Both the position numbers and the translations under genes were made by a program. Below are positions 37,772-46,350 of a stretch of 46,520 bases of DNA, piece by piece. Position 1 is the stretch's first letter. Each line of letters opens with the position of its first letter. The notes under the pieces were generated by a model, which saw only the letters and a program-made list of their open reading frames with translations, was not told where the DNA came from and made no database searches. The stretch is from Planctomycetota bacterium (GTDB lineage: Bacteria; Planctomycetota; Planctomycetia; Planctomycetales; Planctomycetaceae), in assembly GCA_030836185.1 (NCBI GenBank), contig JAURQH010000009.1, positions 1 to 46,520 on the forward strand. Reading direction: 5' to 3'.

Positions 37772-38314
37772 TTATTGACGCTCGAAAGGTTTCAGATTTT
37801 GTTGAAGCAGCATACGACTCTGATTGAGCACTTCTTTCGGTAGCATTGAGCCTTTGGCAGCAATGATTTCTTGGCCGTGCTTCGACTGACAGAATTTTAA
37901 GAAATCCCGAACCGTTTTCTTTTGCAGTGATTCGAGATTGATATAAAGGTAGAGTGTTTCATCTTTTTGTCTGGAGTCGGCGATTGGCAATTCCAAATAT
38001 TGAATTTTGGCTGCTAACAGATCCTTTTTCTCAGTCATCTTGATGCGACGAGCCGATCTCGTGATGTCGGTTTCACCTCGCGAGAAAATCTTAAATCCTC
38101 CACCTGAGCCACTGGAAGCCGTCACAACGGTGAGATTCGGATTTGCCTCCTGAAATGTTTTCAAAAGAGCTTCCGAAATCTCGTACATATGCACGGTGCC
38201 ATCGATATTGATTCTTTCGTCTGCTCGCGTCTCGCTGACTGTGGAGGCAATCAGAAGACATACAACGAAGAGTTTCGACAAAACCGTAGGCGAGATTTTC
38301 AAAATAGACTCCAT
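37772..38314 (-). CDS. Shortened PstS-like phosphate-binding protein
   Basis: The ATG at 38312-38314 gives 180 residues with a signal peptide (LSKLFVVCLLIASTVSETRA). The N-terminal part matches periplasmic phosphate-binding proteins of the PstS type: INIDGTVHMYEISEALLKTF, then VTASSGSGGGFKIFSRGETD and ARRIKMTEKKDL, including the SGSGGGF phosphate-contact loop. It then jumps to ELPIADSRQKDETLYLYINL and the C-terminal helix KFCQSKHGQEIIAAKG. The middle segment of about 120 residues, which holds the second half of the binding site, seems missing (family length about 280-330). No pstCAB genes are near. It follows the phosphoesterase gene by 13 bases, so they probably share a transcript. It could be a binding protein that has decayed or been repurposed. 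Confidence 0.72.
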   Translation of the reverse strand: MESILKISPTVLSKLFVVCLLIASTVSETRADERINIDGTVHMYEISEALLKTFQEANPNLTVVTASSGSGGGFKIFSRGETDITRSARRIKMTEKKDLLAAKIQYLELPIADSRQKDETLYLYINLESLQKKTVRDFLKFCQSKHGQEIIAAKGSMLPKEVLNQSRMLLQQNLKPFERQ

Positions 38315-38327
38315 GAGAAGAGAAGGT

Positions 38328-39911
38328 TTATTCCACTCGCAGCACTCGATAGCCGTTTGATTTGATCCCGTCACTGTTCTCGGCCTGAACCTGAATCAGG
38401 TGTGTTCCCGATTTGAGTTTTTCCGGCAGCTTGGCTTTCCAGAGGTGCGTCGATTTTCGCGGGCCGGGAACTGTGGACCAGGGAGTCTTGCCGAGCGATT
38501 CCTGGAGCTTGTGGGCGCGAATATAGTTGGGGTCATTCTCAAAGACTTTCTCCATCGAAAGCCACGGCGAGTCTTCACTCATACGGAATTGAACGATGGA
38601 TTTATCATTGGCATTAAACACATTCGCATACAAATCCGTTTGTCCCGACTCAGCAGTCGTGACGACTTCGGGACATTGGACGAGCATTTGATAATCTTTG
38701 GAACGACCCGAGGCGAAGAATTCCAAACTATAATCAGTGCCGTCGAACGACATGATCGAATAGCCGTTGGGGGCACCGTCGGCCATCAATGTTTGCGGAA
38801 TGCCCCTTTCGTCGGGCATACCTCGCCACCAACTTCCGCTGACAGTCACATTCACGATGTGATGATGGGGGACCGGGCCTTCCCAGCCATTCTCTTTGGT
38901 CAGAAATAAGTGCTGATGGACATGGCGATGGGCAGAGATCGAAACGCAAAAAGGACGTTTTTCGATCATACGAAACAACTCGGCACGGTCGCCGACTTCA
39001 TTCAGCGGAATATGCATCATTAAGACGACCAGTTGATCATCTGGAATCATCGCCAGGTCGTTTTTGATGAACTCCATCTGTTCCGGGCCGAAACCTCCAC
39101 GGTAAGAACCCTTTCCTTCGGGCTGCTTGTGCTCCCAGAGAATGTCGTCCAAGACCAGGAAGTGAACGCTTCCATAGTCGAACGAGTAATACGCGGGGCC
39201 GAACGCCCGTTCGAAAGTTTCGTCGCTGGTGTGATCGTGCTTGGCTTCGCGATTGATATCGTGATTGCCGATGATGTTGTACCAGGGAATTCCGAGCAGT
39301 GCGATGGATCGTGCCTGTGGCTCGAAGAGATCCAGATTGTCGAATGTGATATCACCCAGTGTCACGCCGAAAGAAGCATCCGTACCAACCAGTTCTTCGA
39401 TCACATCGTGCGACATGTAATCGACTTCCTGCTGATTGCGGGGTTGTGGATCGCCGAACATGATGGCTTTGAATGTGTCGGGTTCCTCTTGGGGATAGAG
39501 TGGGAAATCGACTGATTGGGGCAACGGGCCCGTCGGCTCAACGCCCTTGAATTTTGATTCTGGGGAGCCATTTGGCTTGTGGATGTAATAAAACCGGGGG
39601 AGTTGAGTTTTGCTGATGGGTGTCCGCCAGGCACGCGGTTTAATCACAAACAGAATTTCATCGTTGTCGACGGGAAGCTCATAGAATCCTTTGGCATCAG
39701 TTTTGACGATCTGCTTGCCATTGGAGACTTTCATGCCGGGCAAACCCGGTTCACCGGCATCTTTCTTCTGGTTCTCGTTTTTGTCGTGATAGACAAATCC
39801 CTTGGCCGTCGAGGGCGTGTCAAACTGAGTGGCGGAATCAGACGGAATCAGTCCCCAAGTCAGAAATAGTGCAGTGGCAGAAAAAGCGAGGAAGAGTGAG
39901 GTGGGTTTCAT
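38328..39911 (-). CDS. Secreted calcineurin-like metallophosphoesterase
   Basis: The 527-residue protein has a signal peptide (LFLAFSATALFLTWGLIPSD). An N-terminal SdrD/carboxypeptidase-like beta-sandwich (KGFVYHDKNENQKKDAGEPG, GMKVSNGKQIVKTDAKGFYE; about 36-95) is followed by the catalytic domain: MFGDPQPRN (about 151), LGDITFDN, NIIGNHDIN, MMHIP and SAHRHVHQH, together giving the dimetal-binding set. The remaining 170 residues match the C-terminal domain found in this planctomycete/Bacteroidetes phosphoesterase family (GSWWRGMPDERGIP, ending HLIQVQAENSDG). It probably releases phosphate from organic phosphate outside the cytoplasm, which fits its cotranscription with a PstS-like gene. The exact substrate is unknown. 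Confidence 0.87.
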   Translation of the reverse strand: MKPTSLFLAFSATALFLTWGLIPSDSATQFDTPSTAKGFVYHDKNENQKKDAGEPGLPGMKVSNGKQIVKTDAKGFYELPVDNDEILFVIKPRAWRTPISKTQLPRFYYIHKPNGSPESKFKGVEPTGPLPQSVDFPLYPQEEPDTFKAIMFGDPQPRNQQEVDYMSHDVIEELVGTDASFGVTLGDITFDNLDLFEPQARSIALLGIPWYNIIGNHDINREAKHDHTSDETFERAFGPAYYSFDYGSVHFLVLDDILWEHKQPEGKGSYRGGFGPEQMEFIKNDLAMIPDDQLVVLMMHIPLNEVGDRAELFRMIEKRPFCVSISAHRHVHQHLFLTKENGWEGPVPHHHIVNVTVSGSWWRGMPDERGIPQTLMADGAPNGYSIMSFDGTDYSLEFFASGRSKDYQMLVQCPEVVTTAESGQTDLYANVFNANDKSIVQFRMSEDSPWLSMEKVFENDPNYIRAHKLQESLGKTPWSTVPGPRKSTHLWKAKLPEKLKSGTHLIQVQAENSDGIKSNGYRVLRVE

Positions 39912-40145
39912 CAGCGGGGTGGTCCTTACTTTAAGATGTCATTCAATATACATCAGCATAAGGGTGTTGATTGACAGAAGAAACCTCGTAATGTGAGAAG
40001 TTGATTGGTTTTTGATGAACATTCTAGGGCAGCAATCTGCCATAGACAGTGGATCTGTTCATCCAATCCAATTGCGGACGCGTCGATGGGGGGGTGTACT
40101 TACGCCGGTCGAGGTCATCGAGACTGTGAATATTTGCCACAATCT

Positions 40146-41573
40146 CTATCGCAGTTCCTTCGGCACTTTCTTTTTTGAGCCAGAGTATTCAGGTCGCTCG
40201 AACAACCTCTCAAAGTGTGGTTGGTAAGCCTTCAACTGATACCAGAATTCTCGCCGAACTGGTTGGAGGACTTTTCCTTCCGGGTAGTCGTGTCCCGCGG
40301 CACTCGCTTCGATGGAACGAATCGTCGATTCGGCTTTCGATTTGAGACTTTCAAAAACTTCAGGTCGTTCCTGTGAGAGATTATTGGTCTCTCCGGGATC
40401 ATCGTTTAAGTTGTAAAGTTTCCAAGAGTCATCTTTTCGGAGATTTGTGCTGAGCAACTTATGATTCCCGTCGATGATCGCTGCTTGGTTGCCAAACAGA
40501 AACGGGATCGATGATTTTCGTTCAGGTTTTTTCCCTTCAAATAAAGGGAGAATGCTTTCGCCATCTCTAACCGCCAATTGAGAATCTTCGGGGAGCCCGA
40601 GTAATTCGACGATCGTCGGCATGATGTCCATTGTTGACGCGGGAAAGTCGGTGATGGCCGGCTTGATCGTTCCCGGCCATTCAATAATTCCAGGGACACG
40701 GATGCCGCCTTCGTAAACTGAGCCCTTATTGCCTTTCAGATGACCGCAGGAATTCGGGTCAACGGTTAAACCACCATTATCGCTGCAATACCAGACGAGA
40801 GTCTCTTTCTCGATGCCCAGTTCTCGCAGTCCCGCACGCAGTTTTCCGACACTGCGATCGATCCCCACAATTTCTCCCAAATGATTGCCGAGTCCATTCT
40901 CGGGAAGCGATCCGCGATCTTCTTCGAGAGCATGCATCGGACTATGAGGAGAACCGTACCAGATCACTGTGAAGAAAGGCTTTTTGTCGGTGGTCTGTCG
41001 AGTGATGTACTTGAGTGCTTCGTTGACAATCACATTCGAAGAGTCTCCCAAGAATTCCTCAAACTCCCCTTTGCGGCTCATCACGGGATTCAAATCGAAG
41101 AAGTTGGTGACCGAAAGCCATTCTTCAAAGCCGTAATGTCCCGGATGGTTGGCGTCGTCTCCAAGAATGGGGACTCCCGGACCGCGGATGCCGTTCAAAT
41201 GCCACTTACCGAAATGCCCCGTTGCATAGCCGGCTTTCTTCAATGCTGCGGGGAGAGTCTTTTCCTGCAGGCAGAGGTTATGGCCGTGCGAAGGAACTCC
41301 CGTGCGGACCGGTGTTCGCCCTGTCAACACAGAAGCGCGAGTGGGTGAGCAGACCGGACCTGCTGCGTAGAAACGATCAAAACGGAGACCGGCGTTCGCC
41401 ATCGCATCAAGGTGAGGAGTTTTGAGTTGGGGGTGGTCATAATAACTCGTCTGTCCCCAGCCCTGGTCATCGCCCATCACCAGCACAATGTTCGGGCGCG
41501 GCGTATCTCCATGAGAAATCGCAGGCAGTACGATGAATAGTCCGAGAATCAGGAGCGATGCGGTGCGTTTCAT
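40146..41573 (-). CDS. Secreted sulfatase (arylsulfatase A-like)
   Basis: The 475-residue protein has a signal peptide (LLILGLFIVLPAISHGDTPRPN), then IVLVMGDDQGWG (metal site) and the C-x-P-T-R formylglycine motif CSPTRASVLTGR with Cys75. GHFGKWHLNG and SDNGGLTVDPNS are further active-site segments, and KGSVYEGGIRVPGIIEWPG is a family hallmark. It differs from the sulfatase at 9516-11069 (CGPSR there) and is not a recent duplicate. Probably it cleaves sulfate from algal or host glycans. Two small hypothetical genes lie upstream. Confidence 0.93.
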   Translation of the reverse strand: MKRTASLLILGLFIVLPAISHGDTPRPNIVLVMGDDQGWGQTSYYDHPQLKTPHLDAMANAGLRFDRFYAAGPVCSPTRASVLTGRTPVRTGVPSHGHNLCLQEKTLPAALKKAGYATGHFGKWHLNGIRGPGVPILGDDANHPGHYGFEEWLSVTNFFDLNPVMSRKGEFEEFLGDSSNVIVNEALKYITRQTTDKKPFFTVIWYGSPHSPMHALEEDRGSLPENGLGNHLGEIVGIDRSVGKLRAGLRELGIEKETLVWYCSDNGGLTVDPNSCGHLKGNKGSVYEGGIRVPGIIEWPGTIKPAITDFPASTMDIMPTIVELLGLPEDSQLAVRDGESILPLFEGKKPERKSSIPFLFGNQAAIIDGNHKLLSTNLRKDDSWKLYNLNDDPGETNNLSQERPEVFESLKSKAESTIRSIEASAAGHDYPEGKVLQPVRREFWYQLKAYQPHFERLFERPEYSGSKKKVPKELR

Positions 41574-41613
41574 GGTGAGCGATTACTTTTTCGGTGGGAG
41601 AATTTCTGGATCA

Positions 41614-41841
41614 TCATGGATTGTCGTTATCAACGACAGGTTCCCACATCGTTGAGAGGACGCCGTTCTTGTACAACGCAACGGGAGCCTGTTGCAGAAT
41701 CTGCGACATGGCGGTCAATTCTTCGGCGGTGAGATTGGTGAAGTGATGTTTGGATTCATCCTCAAACATCAACAGAATTTCTCCCTTTTGGGTTTCTTGA
41801 TGCCACCGCATGCGGTAATGAGCGACCAGTTTATAGTCCAT
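41614..41841 (-). CDS. Small hypothetical protein
   Basis: A 75-residue protein; GGAGG sits before the ATG at 41839-41841, which supports translation. The sequence (MDYKLVAHYRMRWHQETQKG, then LLMFEDESKHHFTNLTAEEL) is soluble and slightly amphipathic, with no known motif. It lies 40 bases upstream of the sulfatase gene on the same strand. Function unknown. Confidence 0.6.
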   Translation of the reverse strand: MDYKLVAHYRMRWHQETQKGEILLMFEDESKHHFTNLTAEELTAMSQILQQAPVALYKNGVLSTMWEPVVDNDNP

Positions 41842-42005
41842 CCGTTTCTCCCTCCTCGGTCTGTCAAGCGATGGTTTGTTTCAGAATAACGCGAATTTAC
41901 AACCGAAACCCGTGTTATCTCAGAAGAATCGCTAAGGATGCAGGCATCCTCACAGATTCTCTCTGGTAACGAACCGCTCAATATTCATCGAGTCGGCGGA
42001 GAGAT

Positions 42006-42389
42006 CTATTCAAAGTCATCCTCTGAGAGTTTGGATAAGTAATAGAACGCAGGGATTGCAATTGGAAACATGAATGGAGAGAGACAGAGGATTCCGCATG
42101 TGGTCAATGTGATCCAGCGTGCCAACTGTGGTTCCCAGAGTTTCCAGCGATTTCCAAATTGAAGTTTGGTAGCACAGAGGGACAACAAAATTGCAAAGAT
42201 AATCAGGCTGCCCGCGTGGATGCTTAAGAATGTAGCTATGGAGAATCCACCAATAGGAGTTTGACCGACCAGTCTGGGCCACTGGTCGCTGAAAAAGAAG
42301 GTCGCAGTCATTGAGATCAACAGGCAGGAAAATGCGTTGATCGCGAGTAAGATTATGACAATGCGTTTTTCTCGTTTCATGTTTGGCAT
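42006..42389 (-). CDS. Small membrane protein of unknown function
   Basis: A 127-residue protein with about three predicted helices: IVIILLAINAFSCLLISMTA, a middle helix FLSIHAGSLIIFAILLSL, and LTTCGILCLSPFMFPIAIP. The start ATG at 42387 is preceded by AAGGGA at 8 bases. A basic N-terminus (MKREKR) suggests it faces the cytoplasm. I do not recognise the family. A second frame covering nearly the same DNA (42016-42405) is a shadow. Confidence 0.65.
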   Translation of the reverse strand: MPNMKREKRIVIILLAINAFSCLLISMTATFFFSDQWPRLVGQTPIGGFSIATFLSIHAGSLIIFAILLSLCATKLQFGNRWKLWEPQLARWITLTTCGILCLSPFMFPIAIPAFYYLSKLSEDDFE

Positions 42390-42518
42390 TGCCGCATCCC
42401 TTCAATCAACCTCTTCGACGATTACGCATGTTACTTGGAAGCGGATCAAGAAAAACGTGGATTCTCTCTCGTAATCTTTGCGACTCTTAGCGACTTTGCG
42501 TCAAACCCTTAACAACCG

Positions 42519-44351
42519 TTACGGCTTCGACAGCTTACCCGGATTCTGGATATGTAGGGTCACGATGGCCAAGTCGGCGGGCGTGATGCCGCTGATGCGG
42601 CTGGCCTGGCCAATATCACGCGGTTTGACGCGACTCAGTTTTTCTTGGGCCTCTTTACGGAGTTGGCTCAGTGCGTTGTAGTCGAACCAGTCGGGGATCG
42701 TGAGCGACTGGGCTTTCTTCTGTTTCTCGACATCAACGGTTTGCCGGGCAATGTAACCCGCGTATTTGATCTCGACGACGGTTTGCTCGGCGGCGAGTTC
42801 TGGAATCTCCAGTGACTTTAGTTCTGGTTCCAGTTCGCAGATGGCGTCCCAGTCGATTTCCGGACGCTTGAGGTAATCGGCCAGCAGCGTTCCGTCATGT
42901 CGATGTGAGTTGAGGAACTTGGTTGCCCGATCGATGTCAGCCTCGTGTTTGGCCAATTTGTCGCGCCGTTCAGTTGAAATCAACCCGCAAGCATCTCCGA
43001 TAGGAGTGAGGCGACGGTCGGCGTTATCCTGTCGCAGCAGCAAACGATATTCGGCCCGCGATGTAAACATACGGTATGGCTCGTCCACACCTTTGGTAAC
43101 AAGGTCATCGATCAGCACGCCGAGATAGGCGTCGTTGCGATCCAGAATGAGTGGGTCTTTACTGGCAATTTTCAGCGCCGCGTTAGCACCGGCGAGGAGT
43201 CCTTGTCCTCCTGCTTCTTCATACCCGGTAGTGCCGTTGATCTGGCCGGCAAAGTACAAACCGGGAACACGTTTCGTTTCCAGTGTGGCATGGAGTTGCG
43301 TGGGAGGAGCAAAGTCGTACTCGACCGCATAGCCGTACCGCATGATCTCAGCGTGTTCCAAACCGGGGACAAGCTTGATCATGGCGTCCTGCACATCACG
43401 CGGCAGACTGGTGGAGATGCCATTACAGTACAGTTCTTGTGTGTTGTACCCTTCCGGCTCCAGAAAAATGTGATGGCTGTTCCGTTCGGCGAAGCGAACC
43501 ACTTTGTCTTCGATGGAAGGGCAATAACGCGGGCCGGTCGAATCGATCTGTCCGCTGTACATCGGCGCGCGATGCAAGTTCTCGCGGATCAGGTCGTGGA
43601 CTTTCTCATTGGTGTCGGTGAGCCAGCAGGAAATCTGTGGCTGTGCGATCTTGTCTGTGAGGTAAGAAAATGGTTTCGGATTCTCATCACCCGGCTGTTC
43701 GCTCATGGACGAGAAGTCCACCGTCCTGCCGTTGAGTCGAGCCGGTGTCCCTGTCTTGAAGCGTTCCAACTCAAATCCCAATTGATGGAGCGAATCGGAA
43801 ATCGTTCCAGTTGTTCCCTCCCCTGCCCGACCACCGGTTGTCTGCGCTTCCCCGGTATGCATGATGGCTTTCAGGAAAGTTCCGGTCGTCAATACGACAG
43901 CCGACGCTCGATACTCGGCATCACCGCGAACTCGGACACCGACCGCTTTTCCGTCTTCGACGAGAAGTTGCTCAATCATCTCCTGCTTGACGGTCAGGTT
44001 TTCATGTTCTTCGATGATCTGTTTAACGAGAAATTGATACGCTTTTTTATCCGCCTGAGCACGCGGCGAGTGCATCGCCGGGCCTTTGGTGATATTCAGC
44101 ATGCGAAACTGAATACCGGTTGCGTCAATCACACGGGCCATCAATCCACCCAGCGCATCAATCTCGCGGACAATTTGGCCTTTTGCGACGCCTCCGATAG
44201 CCGGGTTACAGCTCATCTGCCCGATGGTGTCACAGTTCATCGTCAGTAATGCAGTCTTCGCACCGAGCCGCGCAGCGGCAGACGCGGCTTCGGTCCCGGC
44301 GTGACCGGCTCCGATGACAATGACATCGTAATGATAGGTGGAGATTGGCAT
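42519..44351 (-). CDS. mnmG: tRNA uridine 5-carboxymethylaminomethyl modification enzyme MnmG
   Basis: MnmG (GidA), with MnmE, modifies the wobble uridine of several tRNAs using FAD. The 610-residue protein shows the FAD-binding motif [19 protein letters not shown] at about 10-28, [52 protein letters not shown], then the C-terminal [20 protein letters not shown] and [15 protein letters not shown]. Length is normal. It is divergent from tpx across a repeat-rich gap. The GidA signature is complete, so function is secure. mnmE is not in the window. Confidence 0.97.
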   Translation of the reverse strand: MPISTYHYDVIVIGAGHAGTEAASAAARLGAKTALLTMNCDTIGQMSCNPAIGGVAKGQIVREIDALGGLMARVIDATGIQFRMLNITKGPAMHSPRAQADKKAYQFLVKQIIEEHENLTVKQEMIEQLLVEDGKAVGVRVRGDAEYRASAVVLTTGTFLKAIMHTGEAQTTGGRAGEGTTGTISDSLHQLGFELERFKTGTPARLNGRTVDFSSMSEQPGDENPKPFSYLTDKIAQPQISCWLTDTNEKVHDLIRENLHRAPMYSGQIDSTGPRYCPSIEDKVVRFAERNSHHIFLEPEGYNTQELYCNGISTSLPRDVQDAMIKLVPGLEHAEIMRYGYAVEYDFAPPTQLHATLETKRVPGLYFAGQINGTTGYEEAGGQGLLAGANAALKIASKDPLILDRNDAYLGVLIDDLVTKGVDEPYRMFTSRAEYRLLLRQDNADRRLTPIGDACGLISTERRDKLAKHEADIDRATKFLNSHRHDGTLLADYLKRPEIDWDAICELEPELKSLEIPELAAEQTVVEIKYAGYIARQTVDVEKQKKAQSLTIPDWFDYNALSQLRKEAQEKLSRVKPRDIGQASRISGITPADLAIVTLHIQNPGKLSKP

Positions 44352-44731
44352 GTGGGTGGCAACTTATGTGTGGCTCTTTGGCCTCCTCACCCCGGCCCTC
44401 TTCTCCAAAGGAAGAGAGGGTGGCATGCAGGATACGATTGTGTTCGAGTTGCTTGACCTTCGGTTCTTACTTGTGGCTGCAACTTTTTCACAGGGTACAA
44501 GTCAGTCCTTCTCCTCCTTAGGAGGAGAAGGTGGCCGAAGGCCGGATGAGGAGGCGATTGTTTATTCGTCGTGTCTATTTTGAGCCTCGCCCCGTCTCTT
44601 GTCCACTCTCGCAGTATCGGGGAATCACGAAACAGTTACGTTTCACACTTGGAAAACCGATTCAAACCCTCGATACTACGATTTCGAGCAGAACAATCGA
44701 AAACAACAGACTCACCAACAGGAGACACATC
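44352..44731. other. Repeat-rich divergent intergenic region
   Basis: These 380 bases between mnmG and tpx hold two related inverted repeats: a degenerate one near 44395-44420 (CCCTCTTCTCC, then GAAGAGAGGG) and a perfect one at 44507-44531, followed by the 15-base repeat that also occurs at 3980-3994. The upstream extension of the tpx frame (from 44531) runs through these repeats and is not coding. I found no convincing promoter, though one for each gene must lie here. Confidence 0.55.
44507..44547. repeat. 11-bp perfect hairpin plus dispersed 15-base repeat, copy 2
   Basis: CCTTCTCCTCC (44507-44517) and GGAGGAGAAGG (44521-44531) pair perfectly around TTA. GGCCGAAGGCCGGAT at 44533-44547 is identical to 3980-3994. 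No T-run follows. Confidence 0.7.
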
Positions 44732-45250
44732 ATGGCTGATATTCGTTCGGGCGCAGTGACACTCAAAGGCAATCCTGTCGATCTCGCCGGACCAGCACTC
44801 GCCGTAGGAGACTCGGCTCCCGAGTTTACTCTGCAATCGCAAGGACTCGAAGAGATCACACTCGCCTCATCGGCAGGCAAGACACGCATCATTGCCACGA
44901 TTCCTTCACTCGATACTTCAACCTGTCATGCAGAAACCAAGAAGTTCAACGATCAGGCGGGAAGTCTCGACAATACGGAAGTCCTCGTTGTCAGCATGGA
45001 CCTGCCCTTCGGTCAAAAGCGCTGGTGCGGTGCGGAAGGTGTTGAGAGCATTACGACGCTTAGCGGTCATCGTTGCACCGGCTTCGGCGAGTCTTACGGC
45101 GTTCTCATCAAAGGTGGACCACTTGACCGTTGTCTGGCACGAGCTGTGTTTGTGGTCGATGGCGACGGCAAGATTACCTATGCCGAATACGTTTTGGAAA
45201 TTGCCGATCACCCCGATTACGATGCGATCCTTGCCGCTGCGGGAAGTTAG
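44732..45250 (+). CDS. tpx: Thiol peroxidase (Tpx-type peroxiredoxin)
   Basis: Tpx reduces hydrogen peroxide and organic peroxides with electrons from thioredoxin. The ATG at 44732 follows CAGGAG; the upstream part of the frame is repeat DNA. The 172-residue protein has IPSLDTSTCHAETKKF with the peroxidatic Cys at about 65, and GQKRWCGAEGVE with the resolving Cys at about 100, matching the E. coli pair Cys61/Cys95. Its length is slightly above the usual 165-168. No export signal. A clear terminator follows, and a heptamer repeat array begins at the stop codon itself. Confidence 0.93.
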   Translation: MADIRSGAVTLKGNPVDLAGPALAVGDSAPEFTLQSQGLEEITLASSAGKTRIIATIPSLDTSTCHAETKKFNDQAGSLDNTEVLVVSMDLPFGQKRWCGAEGVESITTLSGHRCTGFGESYGVLIKGGPLDRCLARAVFVVDGDGKITYAEYVLEIADHPDYDAILAAAGS

Positions 45251-45281
45251 TGGTTAGCGATTAGGAACTGGTGATTAGAAA
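45247..45281. repeat. Five degenerate heptamers (TTAGnnn)
   Basis: Units are TTAGTGG, TTAGCGA, TTAGGAA, CTGGTGA and TTAGAAA in a 7-base register; the first contains the tpx stop codon (TAG at 45248-45250). Confidence 0.7.
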
Positions 45282-45294
45282 TGAGTCATATTGA

Positions 45295-45329
45295 AACCGG
45301 GAGCGTGAAAGCGCGTTCCCGGTTTTTTT
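45295..45329 (+). terminator. Intrinsic terminator after tpx
   Basis: AACCGGGA (45295-45302) and TCCCGGTT (45317-45324) pair perfectly, the stem can extend with GCG/CGC, and the T-run reaches 45329. Confidence 0.85.
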
Positions 45330-45543
45330 CATCTCGCAAAGAATGACCACACGAGTGGGAGAACACATCCCGACTTATTCAGTATTCAGTCTTGGAGCCG
45401 CCGACGGAAGTCGGCAGGAGATCGCGAAGTTGACAACAGGTTTGGTTAGGATGCACCAACTCCAGTTGTGAAGACGACGAGAAACTCCAAAAAATATGAA
45501 AAGATATTAGGAATGATCGTGATGCTTGTGGCTGAAAATGAAC

Positions 45544-45570
45544 CGCAGAGTTCGCGGAGGACGCAGAGAT
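45544..45570. repeat. Three degenerate 9-base tandem units
   Basis: Units are CGCAGAGTT, CGCGGAGGA and CGCAGAGAT. The period matches the array at 731-757 but the core differs. Confidence 0.6.
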
Positions 45571-45589
45571 AATTCGGGTAGATTCGTAA

Positions 45590-45626
45590 GTTGGGTTAGT
45601 CTGAGCGGAGCGAGACGTAACCCAAC
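45590..45626. repeat. Inverted repeat (GTTGGGTTA / TAACCCAAC)
   Basis: The 9-base arms (45590-45598 and 45618-45626) are perfect complements, with a further TCT/AGA pairing inside. A second, less perfect element with the same core lies at about 45718-45744. Confidence 0.65.
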
Positions 45627-45760
45627 AAGCAGTACGATGTCCATGCACTGCTCGAAACGGCCGAACGGGTTGTCGTTTGAAAATCTGTAATGAATATGCG
45701 AGTCAACCGTGTTGGTATTGGATTACGCTGCGCTAACCCAACCTACGAAACCTGCTTGTA

Positions 45761-46268
45761 TTAATCCCGCAATGCATCAATAATTGCTCGCGTTCGTGTG
45801 CGATTCCCTAGCTCATTACCGCCACTCGTTCGGCGTTCTTTCACGGTTCTCAAGTTCTTTTCGTCAATGATTTTACGAAGCAAGGGACGCAATGGGTCTA
45901 CCACCTGCTTGGATTTTAAATCGAATACAATCGGCGCCTCATTTTTGTGATTAATATCCCAAAGGAGTGCAAGACGATATCGTCCGTCGAAAAGTTCCAC
46001 GTCCACATATTCTCCTTCTTCGCTCAAATCGTCACGTTCTTGCTTCGCAATAGCAATCCAGTCCACACTTTCCTGTTCGTGGTTCGCAGGCTTCCAATCG
46101 TTACGAAGTGATGCAAGTCCCGTTACTTTCTCGCTGCGTTGGGATTCCTCCTTTTCCTTGCGTTCATCATCGGTACTAATGATCTTGCTTTTCAAGAGAT
46201 CGCGAATGTCTTTGGATTCACGCACCGGAAAAGCTCCATCAGGTGAAGGTTCCGAACGCCAGTAAGTA
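45761..46268 (-). pseudogene. C-terminal part of an unknown gene, interrupted by an IS element
   Basis: From a GTG at 46223-46225 the frame gives 154 residues, but it stays open upstream and reads TYWRSEPSPDGAFPVRE, which is protein-like, up to the apparent IS end near 46269. So the N-terminus of the original gene has been displaced by the insertion. The remaining protein is highly charged, with a helical, Glu/Lys-rich front (DLLKSKIISTDDERKEKEE) and a back half (EYVDVELFDGRYRLALLWD, IVFDLKSKQVV) that looks like a beta-rich domain. I do not recognise it. A shorter product starting at the GTG could still be made. Confidence 0.55.
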
Positions 46269-46329
46269 GAGCCTGTCCTGAAACATCTATTTTAGTGAAC
46301 GGTTTGGCCTGAGACTTGCATTAATGTCT

Positions 46330-46343
46330 CCTCCGAAAGGAGG
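46330..46343 (+). promoter_or_regulatory. Hairpin covering the transposase ribosome binding site
   Basis: CCTCC (46330-46334), GAAA loop, GGAGG (46339-46343). The right arm is the Shine-Dalgarno sequence, 7 bases before the ATG, so folding would hide it and limit translation. Confidence 0.55.
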
Positions 46344-46350
46344 CATAACC

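Larger units (their letters stand above)
45251..45760. other. Intergenic region with terminator and repeat elements
   Basis: No gene is supported in these 510 bases. They hold the rest of the heptamer array, the tpx terminator, a two-unit heptamer repeat at 45377-45390 (ATTCAGT twice), three 9-base units at 45544-45570, and two related imperfect inverted repeats at 45590-45626 and about 45718-45744. Confidence 0.65.

Noticed and set aside
37520-37843. 107-residue plus-strand frame overlapping the PstS-like gene end
   Set aside because: No ribosome binding site or recognisable motif, and it runs antisense into the neighbouring gene.
41614-42389. The two small genes as a toxin-antitoxin pair
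   Set aside because: They are separated by 164 bases, one is a membrane protein, and neither matches a known toxin or antitoxin pattern.
43203-44249. 348-residue plus-strand frame inside mnmG
   Set aside because: It is antisense to a fully recognisable MnmG and has no family features.
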